Source of the DNA: an uncultured Bacillaceae bacterium | GTDB lineage: Bacteria; Bacillota; Bacilli; Bacillales; Caldibacillaceae | Direction: 5' to 3' | NCBI GenBank assembly: GCA_937983015.1 | Contig: CALKAK010000165.1 | Coordinates: 1-12,940, forward strand | DNA: 12,940 bases | Notes under the pieces: generated by a model | The model's input: the letters and a program-made list of their open reading frames with translations, nothing else | Databases searched by the model: none | What the model was told of the DNA's origin: nothing | Program-made: the position numbers and the translations under genes | Shown here: positions 1-7,625 of the stretch, piece by piece | Position numbering within the stretch: the first letter of the stretch is position 1 | Layout of the letters: every line of letters starts with the position of its first letter

Positions 1-11
1 AATCGTTCCTA

Positions 12-20
12 TGATATAAT
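12..20 (+). promoter_or_regulatory. Extended -10 promoter element for the first gene
   Basis: A perfect TATAAT hexamer at 15-20 is preceded by TG at 12-13, giving the extended -10 form TGnTATAAT. It lies about 37 bases before the ATG at 57, a normal leader length. The -35 box would fall before the window start and cannot be checked. It suggests the first gene is transcribed from its own vegetative sigma-A promoter. Confidence 0.6.
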
Positions 21-56
21 AATAAGGGACTAAAGAACTATTTTGAAGGGATTTAT

Positions 57-647
57 ATGAAAACACGGAAAAGACTGTCGTTTCTTAAAATTGTTTTGTT
101 ATTGGTTATAACTGCAGGAATGATCTGGGCTTTTCAAATGCAATATGAACGTTTTCATAGTGAAGATTATCCAGTGAAAGCGGTCATCATTCAACAGGTG
201 AACACTTCCAGTGGAGGCCCCGTTATCGCTACTTACCGCTGGCATCGGGCAAAACACTGGCTTATTTTATATACTGTTGAGCAGGATGACAAATTTCTCT
301 TTAAAGCGATCGATCATAAAAGATTGGATGCTCCTGTAGAAGAGCTTATGGCAGACAAAAAAAGTAACGGTGTCTGGGTGAAAATAGAGGGAAAGTGGCG
401 TTACTTTAATGAAAATTTACAAGAAGAAGAAAGGGATGGACAAAACCGGGATCCAAAATCTAACGAGTCATTTCCATTTACGATCAATCGAGAAGAAAAC
501 ATTGTAGAGATCCAAATGAATGATAATGACACTCTTCACTTTCCAATTACCGAGCATGAAGAATTACAGGCTCTTTATCCAATGTCAGGGGACCGGACAG
601 TATGGTTAGGTGTTTACGACGATGATTTGAAAATTATCACGAAATAA
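57..647 (+). CDS. Unrecognised membrane-anchored extracytoplasmic protein
   Basis: I do not recognise this 196-residue protein. It has a basic N-terminus (MKTRKR), one hydrophobic segment at about residues 8-26, and then a polar, acidic domain of roughly 170 residues with no cysteine. This is the layout of a type II membrane protein or one with an uncleaved signal, with the bulk outside the cell. The rest is rich in Trp, Tyr and charged residues, with alternating patterns that look like beta strands (around residues 59-75 and 105-120). The ATG start is supported by GAAGGG at 45-50, six bases upstream, and by an extended -10 box. The next gene, a diguanylate cyclase, follows after 45 bases, but a promoter candidate lies between them, so co-transcription is possible but not shown. 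It is clearly a real gene; no function is assigned. Confidence 0.8.
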   Translation: MKTRKRLSFLKIVLLLVITAGMIWAFQMQYERFHSEDYPVKAVIIQQVNTSSGGPVIATYRWHRAKHWLILYTVEQDDKFLFKAIDHKRLDAPVEELMADKKSNGVWVKIEGKWRYFNENLQEEERDGQNRDPKSNESFPFTINREENIVEIQMNDNDTLHFPITEHEELQALYPMSGDRTVWLGVYDDDLKIITK

Positions 648-656
648 AAGTATATT
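627..656 (+). promoter_or_regulatory. Candidate sigma-A promoter for dgcP
   Basis: TTGAAA at 627-632 and TATATT at 651-656 are separated by 18 bases. The -35 box sits inside the last codons of the preceding gene. Transcription would begin near 663, about 30 bases before the dgcP start. The match is reasonable, but AT-rich sequence makes chance hits common. Confidence 0.4.
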
Positions 657-692
657 CATAGGTTTATTTTTTTGATCAAAGGTGATTAGGAT

Positions 693-2540
693 ATGCAAGA
701 AAAAGAGAGAATTTTATTATTACAGATCAAGTGTGATTTATTCGATTCTTTTGAAATCATCCCTGATCAATTGGATTTTGATTTTTATTTACAAAAAATG
801 AAAAATATTTTTCAAAAGTATTTTTCGATTAATGATTTTCATTTAATCATTCATAAACGATTATTTTTAGAAAATCAATATATGTTCACGGTTCTAACCG
901 GTGAAAACATTTCTTATTTGGAAGATTGGCAAGCGCTTTCCTATTTTTCCGATACGTCTAGTGATCGTGATCATCTCGAGTCCCCTTTTGAGAAGAAATT
1001 CCTTCTAAAAGATCCCAAAGGAGATTTGAGAGGGGTCATTGTGCTACAGTTTGCCGATCACAATGAATGTTCCTTTTATTCTGATGATTTTTGGGATTCT
1101 TGTGCAACGATTGGTTATCAGTTTTTGAAAAATGTGATTGAATTAATAGTGGTTCAACTGCGCAATAAACAACTGGAAACGTTGCAAAAAGCGGCACGGC
1201 AAATAAACGCCACCCTTGATGTAAAACGGATTTTTTCTTGTCTATTTACCGCACTTCGTGATTTGTATCCCCATTCCCTTTTTCGTATTTATATCACACA
1301 TGATGAATGGTATGATAAAAAATTACCCCTTTTATTTCTTGATTTTTCGAATGATAAGTCACCGGAAATTGACGCTTTTAAAACTGGAGAAATTAAAAGA
1401 AGGGAAGCGAACGATTCCCTTTATCAATTCTTATATATCCCCTTGAAAGGTCGACAGGGGATTTATGGTGTACTCGAAGTGGTAACGAATAACGGTGAAA
1501 TATTTGGAAGAGAAGATATTCATTTCATATCCAGACTTAGCGATCTAACGAGTCAGGCGATTGAAAATGCCCAGCTTTATCAAGAGTCGAAAAAGTGGAT
1601 TAAAAATTTACAGATCGTAACAGAAGTCTCACGTCATTTAAATACAAAATTACGCGTTTTGGATATCGGTAAATATTTTATCAAGGAATTAAAGCGTTCT
1701 TTCGATGCGGCAGGAGTCGCCATTTGTCTAAAAGATGGCGACGCCACAAAAGTTTTCGATTCGAGCTCCCCGTATTTTTTTACAATTAGCGGTAAAGGTC
1801 TGTTGAACTTCATTAATAGATTGATCGATAAGGGTCGGGAAGGAATACTGGTGGGTGATTTGAGCAGGGACGCAACAACCAATTATGGAATCTGCTCATT
1901 GATGTCCGCACCACTTAAACAGGAAAACAATATTTTCGGTTTTATTTGTATCGTCGACCACCGTTCCTATCATTTTACATTTGAAGAATTCAAACTGTTC
2001 CAGAGTTTAAGTCATCATGCCGCTTTAGCTTTCATTAATGCCATGTTGCGAGATGAATTGGAAAAAATGGTCATCACGGATTATTTGACGAAGCTAGCCA
2101 CGCGGACGTATTTAGATAAAAAAATGGAAGAATCGATGTCTAATGATCGCAAAGGGGCATTTATTTTAATCGATATTGACAATTTTAAACGTATCAATGA
2201 CCGGTATGGTCATCAGGTAGGCGATCAGGTTTTGCAACAAATAGCGAGCATCATCAAAAGTCATTTATACGGAACCGATATAGCCGCGAGATGGGGTGGC
2301 GAAGAAATTGTCGTTTATTTACCGAATCGGGGTTTACAAGAGGGATTGGAACTTGCGGAACAATTGGTTCGCCGTATAGAAAAGGAAACAAGACCGCAAG
2401 CCACCATTTCCTGTGGTGTTTCCAGCTGGGAAGAAGGAACGAGAGATAGTCCGCGCAAGCTCTTTCGACGAGCGGATAAAGCATTATATCAGGCGAAAGC
2501 TTTGGGGAAAAATCGGGCGATGGCTTACACCGGGCCTTAA
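693..2540 (+). CDS. dgcP: GAF-domain diguanylate cyclase (DgcP/YtrP type)
   Basis: This 615-residue protein has tandem GAF-like sensor domains followed by a C-terminal GGDEF domain, and is predicted to make cyclic di-GMP from two GTP. At least two GAF regions can be seen (about 160-295 and 305-450). The N-terminal 150 residues are probably a third, more diverged one. The GGDEF domain starts at D463 (DYLTKLATR). Aligned without gaps to PleD, the metal ligand is D494, the GTP-binding pair N502 and D511, and the active loop GGEEI at 535-539. The usual Phe of the loop is Ile. The inhibitory I-site RxxD is Y526-x-x-D529, so its arginine is missing. No membrane segment is seen, so it is cytosolic. 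AAAGGTGAT at 678-686 supports the ATG. B. subtilis YtrP (DgcP) has the same architecture and is an active cyclase. Assignment to that family is firm; orthology is inferred from domain order and neighbourhood. Confidence 0.9.
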   Translation: MQEKERILLLQIKCDLFDSFEIIPDQLDFDFYLQKMKNIFQKYFSINDFHLIIHKRLFLENQYMFTVLTGENISYLEDWQALSYFSDTSSDRDHLESPFEKKFLLKDPKGDLRGVIVLQFADHNECSFYSDDFWDSCATIGYQFLKNVIELIVVQLRNKQLETLQKAARQINATLDVKRIFSCLFTALRDLYPHSLFRIYITHDEWYDKKLPLLFLDFSNDKSPEIDAFKTGEIKRREANDSLYQFLYIPLKGRQGIYGVLEVVTNNGEIFGREDIHFISRLSDLTSQAIENAQLYQESKKWIKNLQIVTEVSRHLNTKLRVLDIGKYFIKELKRSFDAAGVAICLKDGDATKVFDSSSPYFFTISGKGLLNFINRLIDKGREGILVGDLSRDATTNYGICSLMSAPLKQENNIFGFICIVDHRSYHFTFEEFKLFQSLSHHAALAFINAMLRDELEKMVITDYLTKLATRTYLDKKMEESMSNDRKGAFILIDIDNFKRINDRYGHQVGDQVLQQIASIIKSHLYGTDIAARWGGEEIVVYLPNRGLQEGLELAEQLVRRIEKETRPQATISCGVSSWEEGTRDSPRKLFRRADKALYQAKALGKNRAMAYTGP

Positions 2541-2592
2541 TAAGTTTACTTTTTAACGTGATATTGCGTATAATCAAGTGGAGGATTTCCGC

Positions 2593-2634
2593 GAAAATAT
2601 AAAAACAGAGCACTCCTTCCGGGAAGTGCTCTGT
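2593..2634 (-). terminator. Rho-independent terminator of ytsP
   Basis: A 10-bp perfect stem pairs ACAGAGCACT (2605-2614) with AGTGCTCTGT (2625-2634). On the minus strand it is followed by TTTTTATATTTT (2604-2593). It begins eight bases after the ytsP stop codon. On the plus strand only TTTGT follows, so it is probably a weak terminator for the convergent dgcP, although it is the only hairpin between the two genes. Confidence 0.85.
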
Positions 2635-2641
2635 TTGTCGA

Positions 2642-3145
2642 TTATAAACTTATTCTGTACGACCAATCTGTGGATCGAATCAAGATTGCGGCAAATTCTT
2701 CTAATTTTTTTGCATCAATTTCATCAAAGCGGTCTTTATAAGGACTATCGATATCCAGGACGCCGAGAACTGTACCGTCTTTTTGCAAAGGAATTACGAT
2801 TTCCGATTGACTGGCAGGATCACAAGTGATATGTCCGGGAAATTCGTGAACATCGGGAACCACAATCGTTTGCTTTTTCGCCACACTAGTCCCGCACACA
2901 CCTTTACCGACCGGGATTCGTACACATGCCGGTAAACCTTGAAAAGGTCCCAGGACGAGTTCTTCTCCTTCTAATAGGTAAAAGCCGACCCAATTGATTT
3001 TATCCAGATATTGATTTAAAAGAGCGGCCGCATTGCTTAAATTGGCCAATAAATGCCTTTCTCCCGCTAATAGTGCTTTTAATTGCTTGAGGACGTTATC
3101 ATATTGCTCTATTTTCTTTTGCGCCAGTTCTTCTGTGGATAACAA
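2642..3145 (-). CDS. ytsP: Free methionine-(R)-sulfoxide reductase, GAF fold (YtsP/fRMsr)
   Basis: This 167-residue single-GAF protein is predicted to reduce free (not protein-bound) methionine-R-sulfoxide in the cytosol using thiols. The three family cysteines are present: C74 (GLPACVR), C84 (GKGVCG) and C108 (GHITCD). They correspond to the E. coli fRMsr catalytic and resolving cysteines. The NWVGFY, LGPFQG and VLDIDSP motifs are also typical. The open frame continues upstream to 3256, but that part is a basic, non-conserved stretch. I chose the TTG at 3145-3143 because GGGAGGG lies six bases before it and the resulting length fits the roughly 160-residue family. It is convergent with dgcP and divergent from ezrA. 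Family is certain; the TTG start is likely. Confidence 0.9.
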   Translation of the reverse strand: MLSTEELAQKKIEQYDNVLKQLKALLAGERHLLANLSNAAALLNQYLDKINWVGFYLLEGEELVLGPFQGLPACVRIPVGKGVCGTSVAKKQTIVVPDVHEFPGHITCDPASQSEIVIPLQKDGTVLGVLDIDSPYKDRFDEIDAKKLEEFAAILIRSTDWSYRISL

Positions 3146-3179
3146 AACGATCCCTCCCGTGTTATTGACATTGAATTTT

Positions 3180-3208
3180 ATTTTAACAAAAATCCGCGAT
3201 AATTTCAG
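3180..3208 (-). promoter_or_regulatory. Candidate sigma-A promoter of ytsP
   Basis: On the minus strand CTGAAA (3208-3203) is followed after 17 bases by TAAAAT (3185-3180), with TG at the extended -10 position (3188-3187). It places the transcript start about 28 bases before the TTG start of ytsP and supports that start over the longer frame, whose extra codons would lie upstream of the transcript. Confidence 0.5.
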
Positions 3209-3271
3209 TCTTATCAACCGGATGATCCGGAAAATGATTTTGAAAAATATCATCAAAAATTTTCATTCTCA

Positions 3272-3280
3272 TGGTATCAT
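3272..3280 (+). promoter_or_regulatory. Candidate extended -10 box for ezrA
   Basis: TGGTATCAT at 3272-3280 fits the extended -10 pattern TGnTATnAT and lies about 65 bases before the ezrA ATG. No good -35 hexamer is seen at the expected spacing (3251-3257 reads CATCAAA). Confidence 0.35.
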
Positions 3281-3344
3281 ATAGGCAATAAGAGTTTTTT
3301 TCATTTTCTTGTTGAAGATGGCGTACAGGAACAGGGGGCACACT

Positions 3345-5048
3345 ATGGAATTCATAATCGGAACGATAATCCTCATTATTCTTTTAATAATCGGTAGTTA
3401 TGTGATCAAGAGAAAGTATTTTGCAATGGTCGATTATTGGGAAGAAAGAAAAATTGACCTGATGAACCGCCCTGTACTGGATGAAGTAGGGAAAATAAAA
3501 ACATTAAGGATGATGGGAGAAACGGAAGAGTATTTTGAACGCTGGCGGAAAGAATGGGATATCATTTTAACAGAACGGTTACCTAGTATTGAAGAATGGC
3601 TGTATGATGCCGAGGATTACATAGACCATTTTCGTTTTAAAAAAGCGAAAGAGGTTTTTGCCCGAATCGAAAGGGTCATTGAAGAATCAGAGCGAGAAAT
3701 TGAAGAGATGATCGAAAAGATCAATCAATTGATCGACAGTGAAGCTAGAAACAATGAGGATTATGAAAAATGCCAAGAATTGTTTAAAAAGCTGCGAAAA
3801 GATTTGCTCGCCCATCAATACGCCTTCGGGATTGCCGCGCCTTCTTTAGAACAGCGTCTCAAAGACAGTGAAAAACGGTTTGCTGAGTTTAACAGGGAAA
3901 CGGAAAACGGTAATTATCTCACTGCACGCGAAATTATTTTAGGAATACTTGATGAACTAAAAATCTTAGAAACGGTCATGGAATCCATTCCTTTATTATT
4001 GAATGAACTACAACAAAAATTACCGGAACAGATTAAAGAGATTAAATACGGAATCAAAGAGATGGAGGAGAATCAATATTTTCTGGAGCATCTCGAGCTC
4101 GATAAAAAATTAAGCCATATCGAACAACAGATCGATGCTTATTTAGACTCTATCAAAAATCTACAAACAGAAGAAGTTCAGGAAGGGATTCAAGTCCTAA
4201 AAGATGAAATTGAAAAGATCTATCAAATATTAGAAGCAGAAGTTCATGCAAGGCGATTTGTTCAGGAAAATAAACAGCTCGTTAAGGATTCCATCGAAAA
4301 AATATTACAAACGAATCGCGAGTTAAATGAAGAAATCGAAGAAGTCATTCAGAGTTATCATATAAGTGAAACGGACATTAAAGAAATTCGCACGATAGAT
4401 GAACGCATGGATGAGATGAAAAAATCCCTGGCCTTATTACTTAAAGATGGTGAAGCACCTTCAGTGGCCTATTCGGCAATAAAAGAAAAGCTGGGCGAGT
4501 TAATCAATACGATAGCGGATATTGAAAAGGAACAACAAACATTTAAAGATATGTTACAAACTTTGCGTAAAGATGAATTAGAAGCACGGGAGAAGATTCA
4601 GGAATTAAGAAAGAAATTACAACAGACGATCAGAACGGTGCAAAGAAGCAATGTTCCTGGAATTCCAGCGGATATTGAAACCCGCTTTCTCGAGTGCCAG
4701 GAAGCTCTCAAGAATGTCTTCCGTACGCTGGAACAAAAACCGCTCGTCATGCCAGCAGTACGTAAGGCTTTACAACAAGCAGAAGAAGCGATCCATGAAT
4801 ATAGTGACAAAGTACAGGTGATGATTGAAAATGTATACTTGATCGAAAAAATCATTCAATATGGAAATCGCTATCGCAGTACTAATGAAACACTGAATCA
4901 ACGCCTGCTCGCTGCGGAAGAGGCGTTTTATCGCTATGATTATGAAGTGGCCTTAGAGGAAGCGGCTACAGCGGTGGAAGCTGTTGAACCAGGGGCTTTA
5001 AAGAAAATTGAACGATACCTGGAAAAGGAAGATTTTCCCGGTCAATAA
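3345..5048 (+). CDS. ezrA: Septation ring formation regulator EzrA
   Basis: This 567-residue protein has one N-terminal membrane helix (about residues 3-21), and the rest is almost entirely charged, heptad-rich coiled coil. EzrA acts at the cytoplasmic membrane face as a negative regulator of FtsZ ring formation and as a mid-cell division and cell-wall synthesis partner. The conserved QNR patch appears as QYGNRYR at about 505-511, followed by the typical LLAAEEAFYRYDYE and AVEPGAL helices. The length matches the family (about 560-575). The open frame reaches back to a TTG at 3309. The ATG at 3345 is preferred because AGGGGG precedes it at normal distance and MEFIIG begins the hydrophobic segment directly. 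The gene is probably monocistronic, since a strong terminator overlaps its stop codon. Confidence 0.96.
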   Translation: MEFIIGTIILIILLIIGSYVIKRKYFAMVDYWEERKIDLMNRPVLDEVGKIKTLRMMGETEEYFERWRKEWDIILTERLPSIEEWLYDAEDYIDHFRFKKAKEVFARIERVIEESEREIEEMIEKINQLIDSEARNNEDYEKCQELFKKLRKDLLAHQYAFGIAAPSLEQRLKDSEKRFAEFNRETENGNYLTAREIILGILDELKILETVMESIPLLLNELQQKLPEQIKEIKYGIKEMEENQYFLEHLELDKKLSHIEQQIDAYLDSIKNLQTEEVQEGIQVLKDEIEKIYQILEAEVHARRFVQENKQLVKDSIEKILQTNRELNEEIEEVIQSYHISETDIKEIRTIDERMDEMKKSLALLLKDGEAPSVAYSAIKEKLGELINTIADIEKEQQTFKDMLQTLRKDELEAREKIQELRKKLQQTIRTVQRSNVPGIPADIETRFLECQEALKNVFRTLEQKPLVMPAVRKALQQAEEAIHEYSDKVQVMIENVYLIEKIIQYGNRYRSTNETLNQRLLAAEEAFYRYDYEVALEEAATAVEAVEPGALKKIERYLEKEDFPGQ

Positions 5049-5085
5049 AAAAAGGAAACCGTCCAGGATTTCCTTTTTTTATTGA
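5042..5085 (+). terminator. Perfect 17-bp hairpin terminator of ezrA
   Basis: TCAATAAAAAAAGGAAA (5042-5058) and TTTCCTTTTTTTATTGA (5069-5085) are exact reverse complements around the 10-base loop CCGTCCAGGA. The A-run/T-run pairing makes it a potential terminator in both directions. Its left arm contains the ezrA stop codon (5046-5048). Its right end overlaps the -35 box of the next promoter. Confidence 0.88.
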
Positions 5086-5110
5086 GAATCGCCCGTGACA
5101 TCGATATAAT
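5082..5110 (+). promoter_or_regulatory. Sigma-A promoter of nifZ-thiI
   Basis: TTGAGA (5082-5087), a 17-base spacer and a perfect TATAAT (5105-5110) form a strong vegetative promoter. Its first four bases are the end of the ezrA terminator stem. Transcription should start near 5117, giving a leader of about 60 bases. A short inverted repeat, TCGAT (5101-5105) and ATCGA (5112-5116), flanks the -10 and may be chance. Confidence 0.7.
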
Positions 5111-5177
5111 AATCGAATAGATATTTGTACACATACGCGGATTGGATCTTACGGAAGGGTTAAAGGAGTGAGAGTCG

Positions 5178-6323
5178 TTGATCTATCTTGATAATAGCGC
5201 TACGACAAGACCATATCCTGAAGTGGTAGAATCTTATGCGAAAGCCGCCCAGCAATTTTTTGGCAATCCTTCATCCGTTCATAAACCAGGGATACAGGCA
5301 GAACAATTATTGCGACAGGCCCGCAAACAAATATCATCCTTGCTGGGTGTAAAACCCGGAGAATTGATTTTTACATCGGGAGGAACCGAAGGAAATAATA
5401 CAGCGATCAAGGGTATCGCTTATACTTATCGCTCACGGGGAAAACATATTATTACAACATCGATCGAACACCCTTCCGTAACCAATGTTTGTGAGCAATT
5501 AAAAAAAGACGGGTTTGATATCACTTATTTACCTGTAGATGAACATGGACGGGTCAAAATCAGTGATATTAAACAAGCCATTCGGGATGATACAATCTTA
5601 GTATCAATCATGCATGTGAATAATGAAGTAGGAACTATTCAACCGATCGAAGAGATCGGCCAGCTTTTACAAAATTATCCTAAAATTTTCTTCCATGTCG
5701 ATCAAGTTCAGGGTGTCACGAAAGTTCCGCTTGATTATTATCAGGCTAATGTTGATCTGGCAACCATTTCTGCGCATAAATTCCATGGTTTGAAAGGAAC
5801 CGGTGTACTTTTCGTTCGGGAAGGAATTCGTTTCGATCCATTGCTCAGTGGTGGGGGTCAAGAAAACAATTTCCGTAGTGGTACGGAAAATACCGCGGGA
5901 ATTGTTGCGATGGCCAAAGCTTTACGTCTTGCCATGGAGGCATCCGAACGAAAAATTAAGCGAATGAAAGAGATTCAAAACTACTTTTTTACCGAGTTAA
6001 AAAAGATTCCGGAAGTCCGCGTGAATACACCCCTTTCTTTTTGCGCGCCACATATCATTAATTTTTCCGTGCCGGGATTTAAAACCGAAGTTTTAATCAC
6101 CGCTTTGTCAGAACGTGGCGTTTATGTATCAACAACGAGCGCATGTTCCGTACAGCGGAATGAACCGAGTAAAACGTTACTAGCCATGGGACTTAGTGAA
6201 GATCTTGCTTCCTCTTCCGTTCGGATCAGTCTATCATTCGAAAACACACTGGAAGAGGCGCAAACAGCGATGCAGTCAATCCGTGAATGTATTGATGAAT
6301 TAAATCGAGTGATGAAGGGATAG
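5178..6323 (+). CDS. nifZ: Cysteine desulfurase, ThiI partner (NifZ/IscS-like)
   Basis: A 381-residue class V aminotransferase-fold, PLP-dependent cysteine desulfurase. It converts cysteine to alanine and carries the sulfur as a persulfide. Visible landmarks are LDNSATT at the N-terminus, FTSGGTEGNN (65-74), H99 (EHPS) and D175 over the cofactor. The PLP lysine is K201 in SAHKFHG and the persulfide cysteine is C323 in STTSACS. The TTG start at 5178 follows AAAGGAGTG (5162-5170) and gives the usual length. Seven bases separate its stop from thiI, so the two form an operon. In B. subtilis the equivalent NifZ hands sulfur to ThiI (YtbJ) for 4-thiouridine in tRNA; the same role is inferred here. 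It is distinct from the Suf-system desulfurase, which would sit with sufCDUB. Confidence 0.93.
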   Translation: MIYLDNSATTRPYPEVVESYAKAAQQFFGNPSSVHKPGIQAEQLLRQARKQISSLLGVKPGELIFTSGGTEGNNTAIKGIAYTYRSRGKHIITTSIEHPSVTNVCEQLKKDGFDITYLPVDEHGRVKISDIKQAIRDDTILVSIMHVNNEVGTIQPIEEIGQLLQNYPKIFFHVDQVQGVTKVPLDYYQANVDLATISAHKFHGLKGTGVLFVREGIRFDPLLSGGGQENNFRSGTENTAGIVAMAKALRLAMEASERKIKRMKEIQNYFFTELKKIPEVRVNTPLSFCAPHIINFSVPGFKTEVLITALSERGVYVSTTSACSVQRNEPSKTLLAMGLSEDLASSSVRISLSFENTLEEAQTAMQSIRECIDELNRVMKG

Positions 6324-6330
6324 ATCAGAC

Positions 6331-7539
6331 ATGCTATATGATCATATACTAGTTCGCTACGGTGAAATATCCACGAAGGGGAAAAACCGTGGCGATTTTA
6401 TCGAGTGTTTACGTACCAATACCGCTTACGTATTGAGAGATTTTAAAAAGATAAAAATCCAGGCAAAACATGATCGCATGTACATTCAGTTGAACGGTGA
6501 AGATTGGCGAAAAATTGCGCAGCCATTAAAAAAAGTATTCGGAATCCAATCTTTCAGCCCGGTAGTCAAGGTTAAAAAAGATATCGAGGCGATTAAAGAA
6601 AGTGCACGTGCTCTTTTGGCCGAAATGGAGCCGACGGGAAAAACGTTTAAAGTCAACGCCCGTCGCTCGGATAAATCTTTTCCATACACTTCCAATGAGT
6701 TGAATCAAAATTTAGGGGAGTATTTATTACAAGAATTCCCCGGTTTGCGCGTCGACCTTCATGATCCTGATATAGAATTGCTTTTGGAAGTTCGTAACGA
6801 TTTCGTCTATTTAACGAGTGAAGTGATCGACGGTGCCCACGGCCTACCGGTTGGTTCAGGTGGTAAAGCGATGCTCATGCTTTCGGGGGGTATCGATAGT
6901 CCAGTAGCCGGTTATCTTGCGATGAAAAGGGGACTCTTACTGGAAGCCGTTCATTTCGCCAGCCCACCTTTTACAAGTGAACAAGCAAAACAAAAAGTTA
7001 TCGACCTTGGTAAGATCCTGGCGGAAGTTAGCGGTCAATTCACGATCCATTTTGTACCCTTCACCAAGATTCAGCAATTGATCCAGGAAAAGGTTCCTCA
7101 AAGCTATACCATGACGATTACCCGGCGCATGATGTTGCGAATTACCGATGAAATTCGCAAGAAACGGGAAGGTCTCGCTATCGTGACGGGTGAAAGCCTC
7201 GGGCAGGTTGCTAGCCAAACCCTTGAAAGCATGTTTACAATTAACGAAGTGACAAACACACCGATCATCCGGCCGCTAGTGACCATGGATAAGCTTGATA
7301 TCATTGCGATCGCTGAAAAAATCGGCACCTTACCGATCTCCAACCGTCCCTTTGAAGATTGTTGTACGATTTTTACACCGCAACGCCCAGCGACAAAACC
7401 ACGCCGGGATAAAGCCAACCAATATGAGGCGGGAATCGATTTCGCCCCCTTGATCGCTGAAGCGGTTGCCGGAGTCGAAACGATGACGTTAAAAGCGGGG
7501 CAGTTGTCGGAAGATCCGGATATTGCAGGTTTATTATAA
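6331..7539 (+). CDS. thiI: tRNA 4-thiouridine synthase ThiI
   Basis: This 402-residue enzyme adenylates U8 of tRNA and replaces its oxygen with sulfur, making 4-thiouridine, a near-UV-sensing modification. The ferredoxin-like N-terminal domain (1 to about 75) and THUMP domain (about 75-165) bind tRNA. The PP-loop ATP-binding motif SGGIDSP is at 185-191. A cysteine pair C344-C345 in FEDCCTIF corresponds to catalytic Cys344 of E. coli ThiI. The protein ends at 402, so it lacks the C-terminal rhodanese domain that carries sulfur in the E. coli enzyme. This is usual in Bacillus and fits direct sulfur transfer from the neighbouring desulfurase. The ATG at 6331 has AAGGGA (6315-6320) inside the end of nifZ, a slightly long 10-base spacing. 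No terminator follows before sspA. Confidence 0.96.
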   Translation: MLYDHILVRYGEISTKGKNRGDFIECLRTNTAYVLRDFKKIKIQAKHDRMYIQLNGEDWRKIAQPLKKVFGIQSFSPVVKVKKDIEAIKESARALLAEMEPTGKTFKVNARRSDKSFPYTSNELNQNLGEYLLQEFPGLRVDLHDPDIELLLEVRNDFVYLTSEVIDGAHGLPVGSGGKAMLMLSGGIDSPVAGYLAMKRGLLLEAVHFASPPFTSEQAKQKVIDLGKILAEVSGQFTIHFVPFTKIQQLIQEKVPQSYTMTITRRMMLRITDEIRKKREGLAIVTGESLGQVASQTLESMFTINEVTNTPIIRPLVTMDKLDIIAIAEKIGTLPISNRPFEDCCTIFTPQRPATKPRRDKANQYEAGIDFAPLIAEAVAGVETMTLKAGQLSEDPDIAGLL

Positions 7540-7583
7540 AAGACTTCGGCTCGATGCTTTGCTAACAATTACCTGTTTCCCTA

Positions 7584-7614
7584 TGAATGAATTCCTTGTG
7601 TTCTACACATTCTA
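7584..7614 (+). promoter_or_regulatory. Sigma-G-type forespore promoter of sspA
   Basis: GAATG (7585-7589), in the context TGAATG, and CATTCTA (7608-7614) are separated by 18 bases. This fits the published sigma-G pattern GHATR-N18-CATWHTA. Transcription would begin near 7621, just before the Shine-Dalgarno, a very short leader. Forespore expression is expected for an alpha/beta-type spore protein gene. Confidence 0.75.
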
Positions 7615-7625
7615 AGAACACAAGG
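7594..7625. repeat. Perfect 11-bp dyad across the sspA -10 and Shine-Dalgarno
   Basis: CCTTGTGTTCT (7594-7604) and AGAACACAAGG (7615-7625) are exact inverted repeats around the 10-base loop ACACATTCTA, which contains most of the sigma-G -10 box. One further T-A pair (7593/7626) and a possible G-U pair (7592/7627) extend the stem, so the right arm covers most of the AAGGAGGTG ribosome site (7622-7630). There is no T-run after it, so it does not look like a terminator. Confidence 0.8.

Noticed and set aside
2254..2613. Minus-strand frame overlapping dgcP
   Set aside because: Shadow of the GGDEF coding region; no ribosome site and no recognisable protein.
3225..3285. Fur-like or other operator in the ytsP-ezrA spacer
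   Set aside because: AT-rich TGAAAAATATCAT-like runs do not form a 7-1-7 palindrome; best seen as promoter AT-richness.
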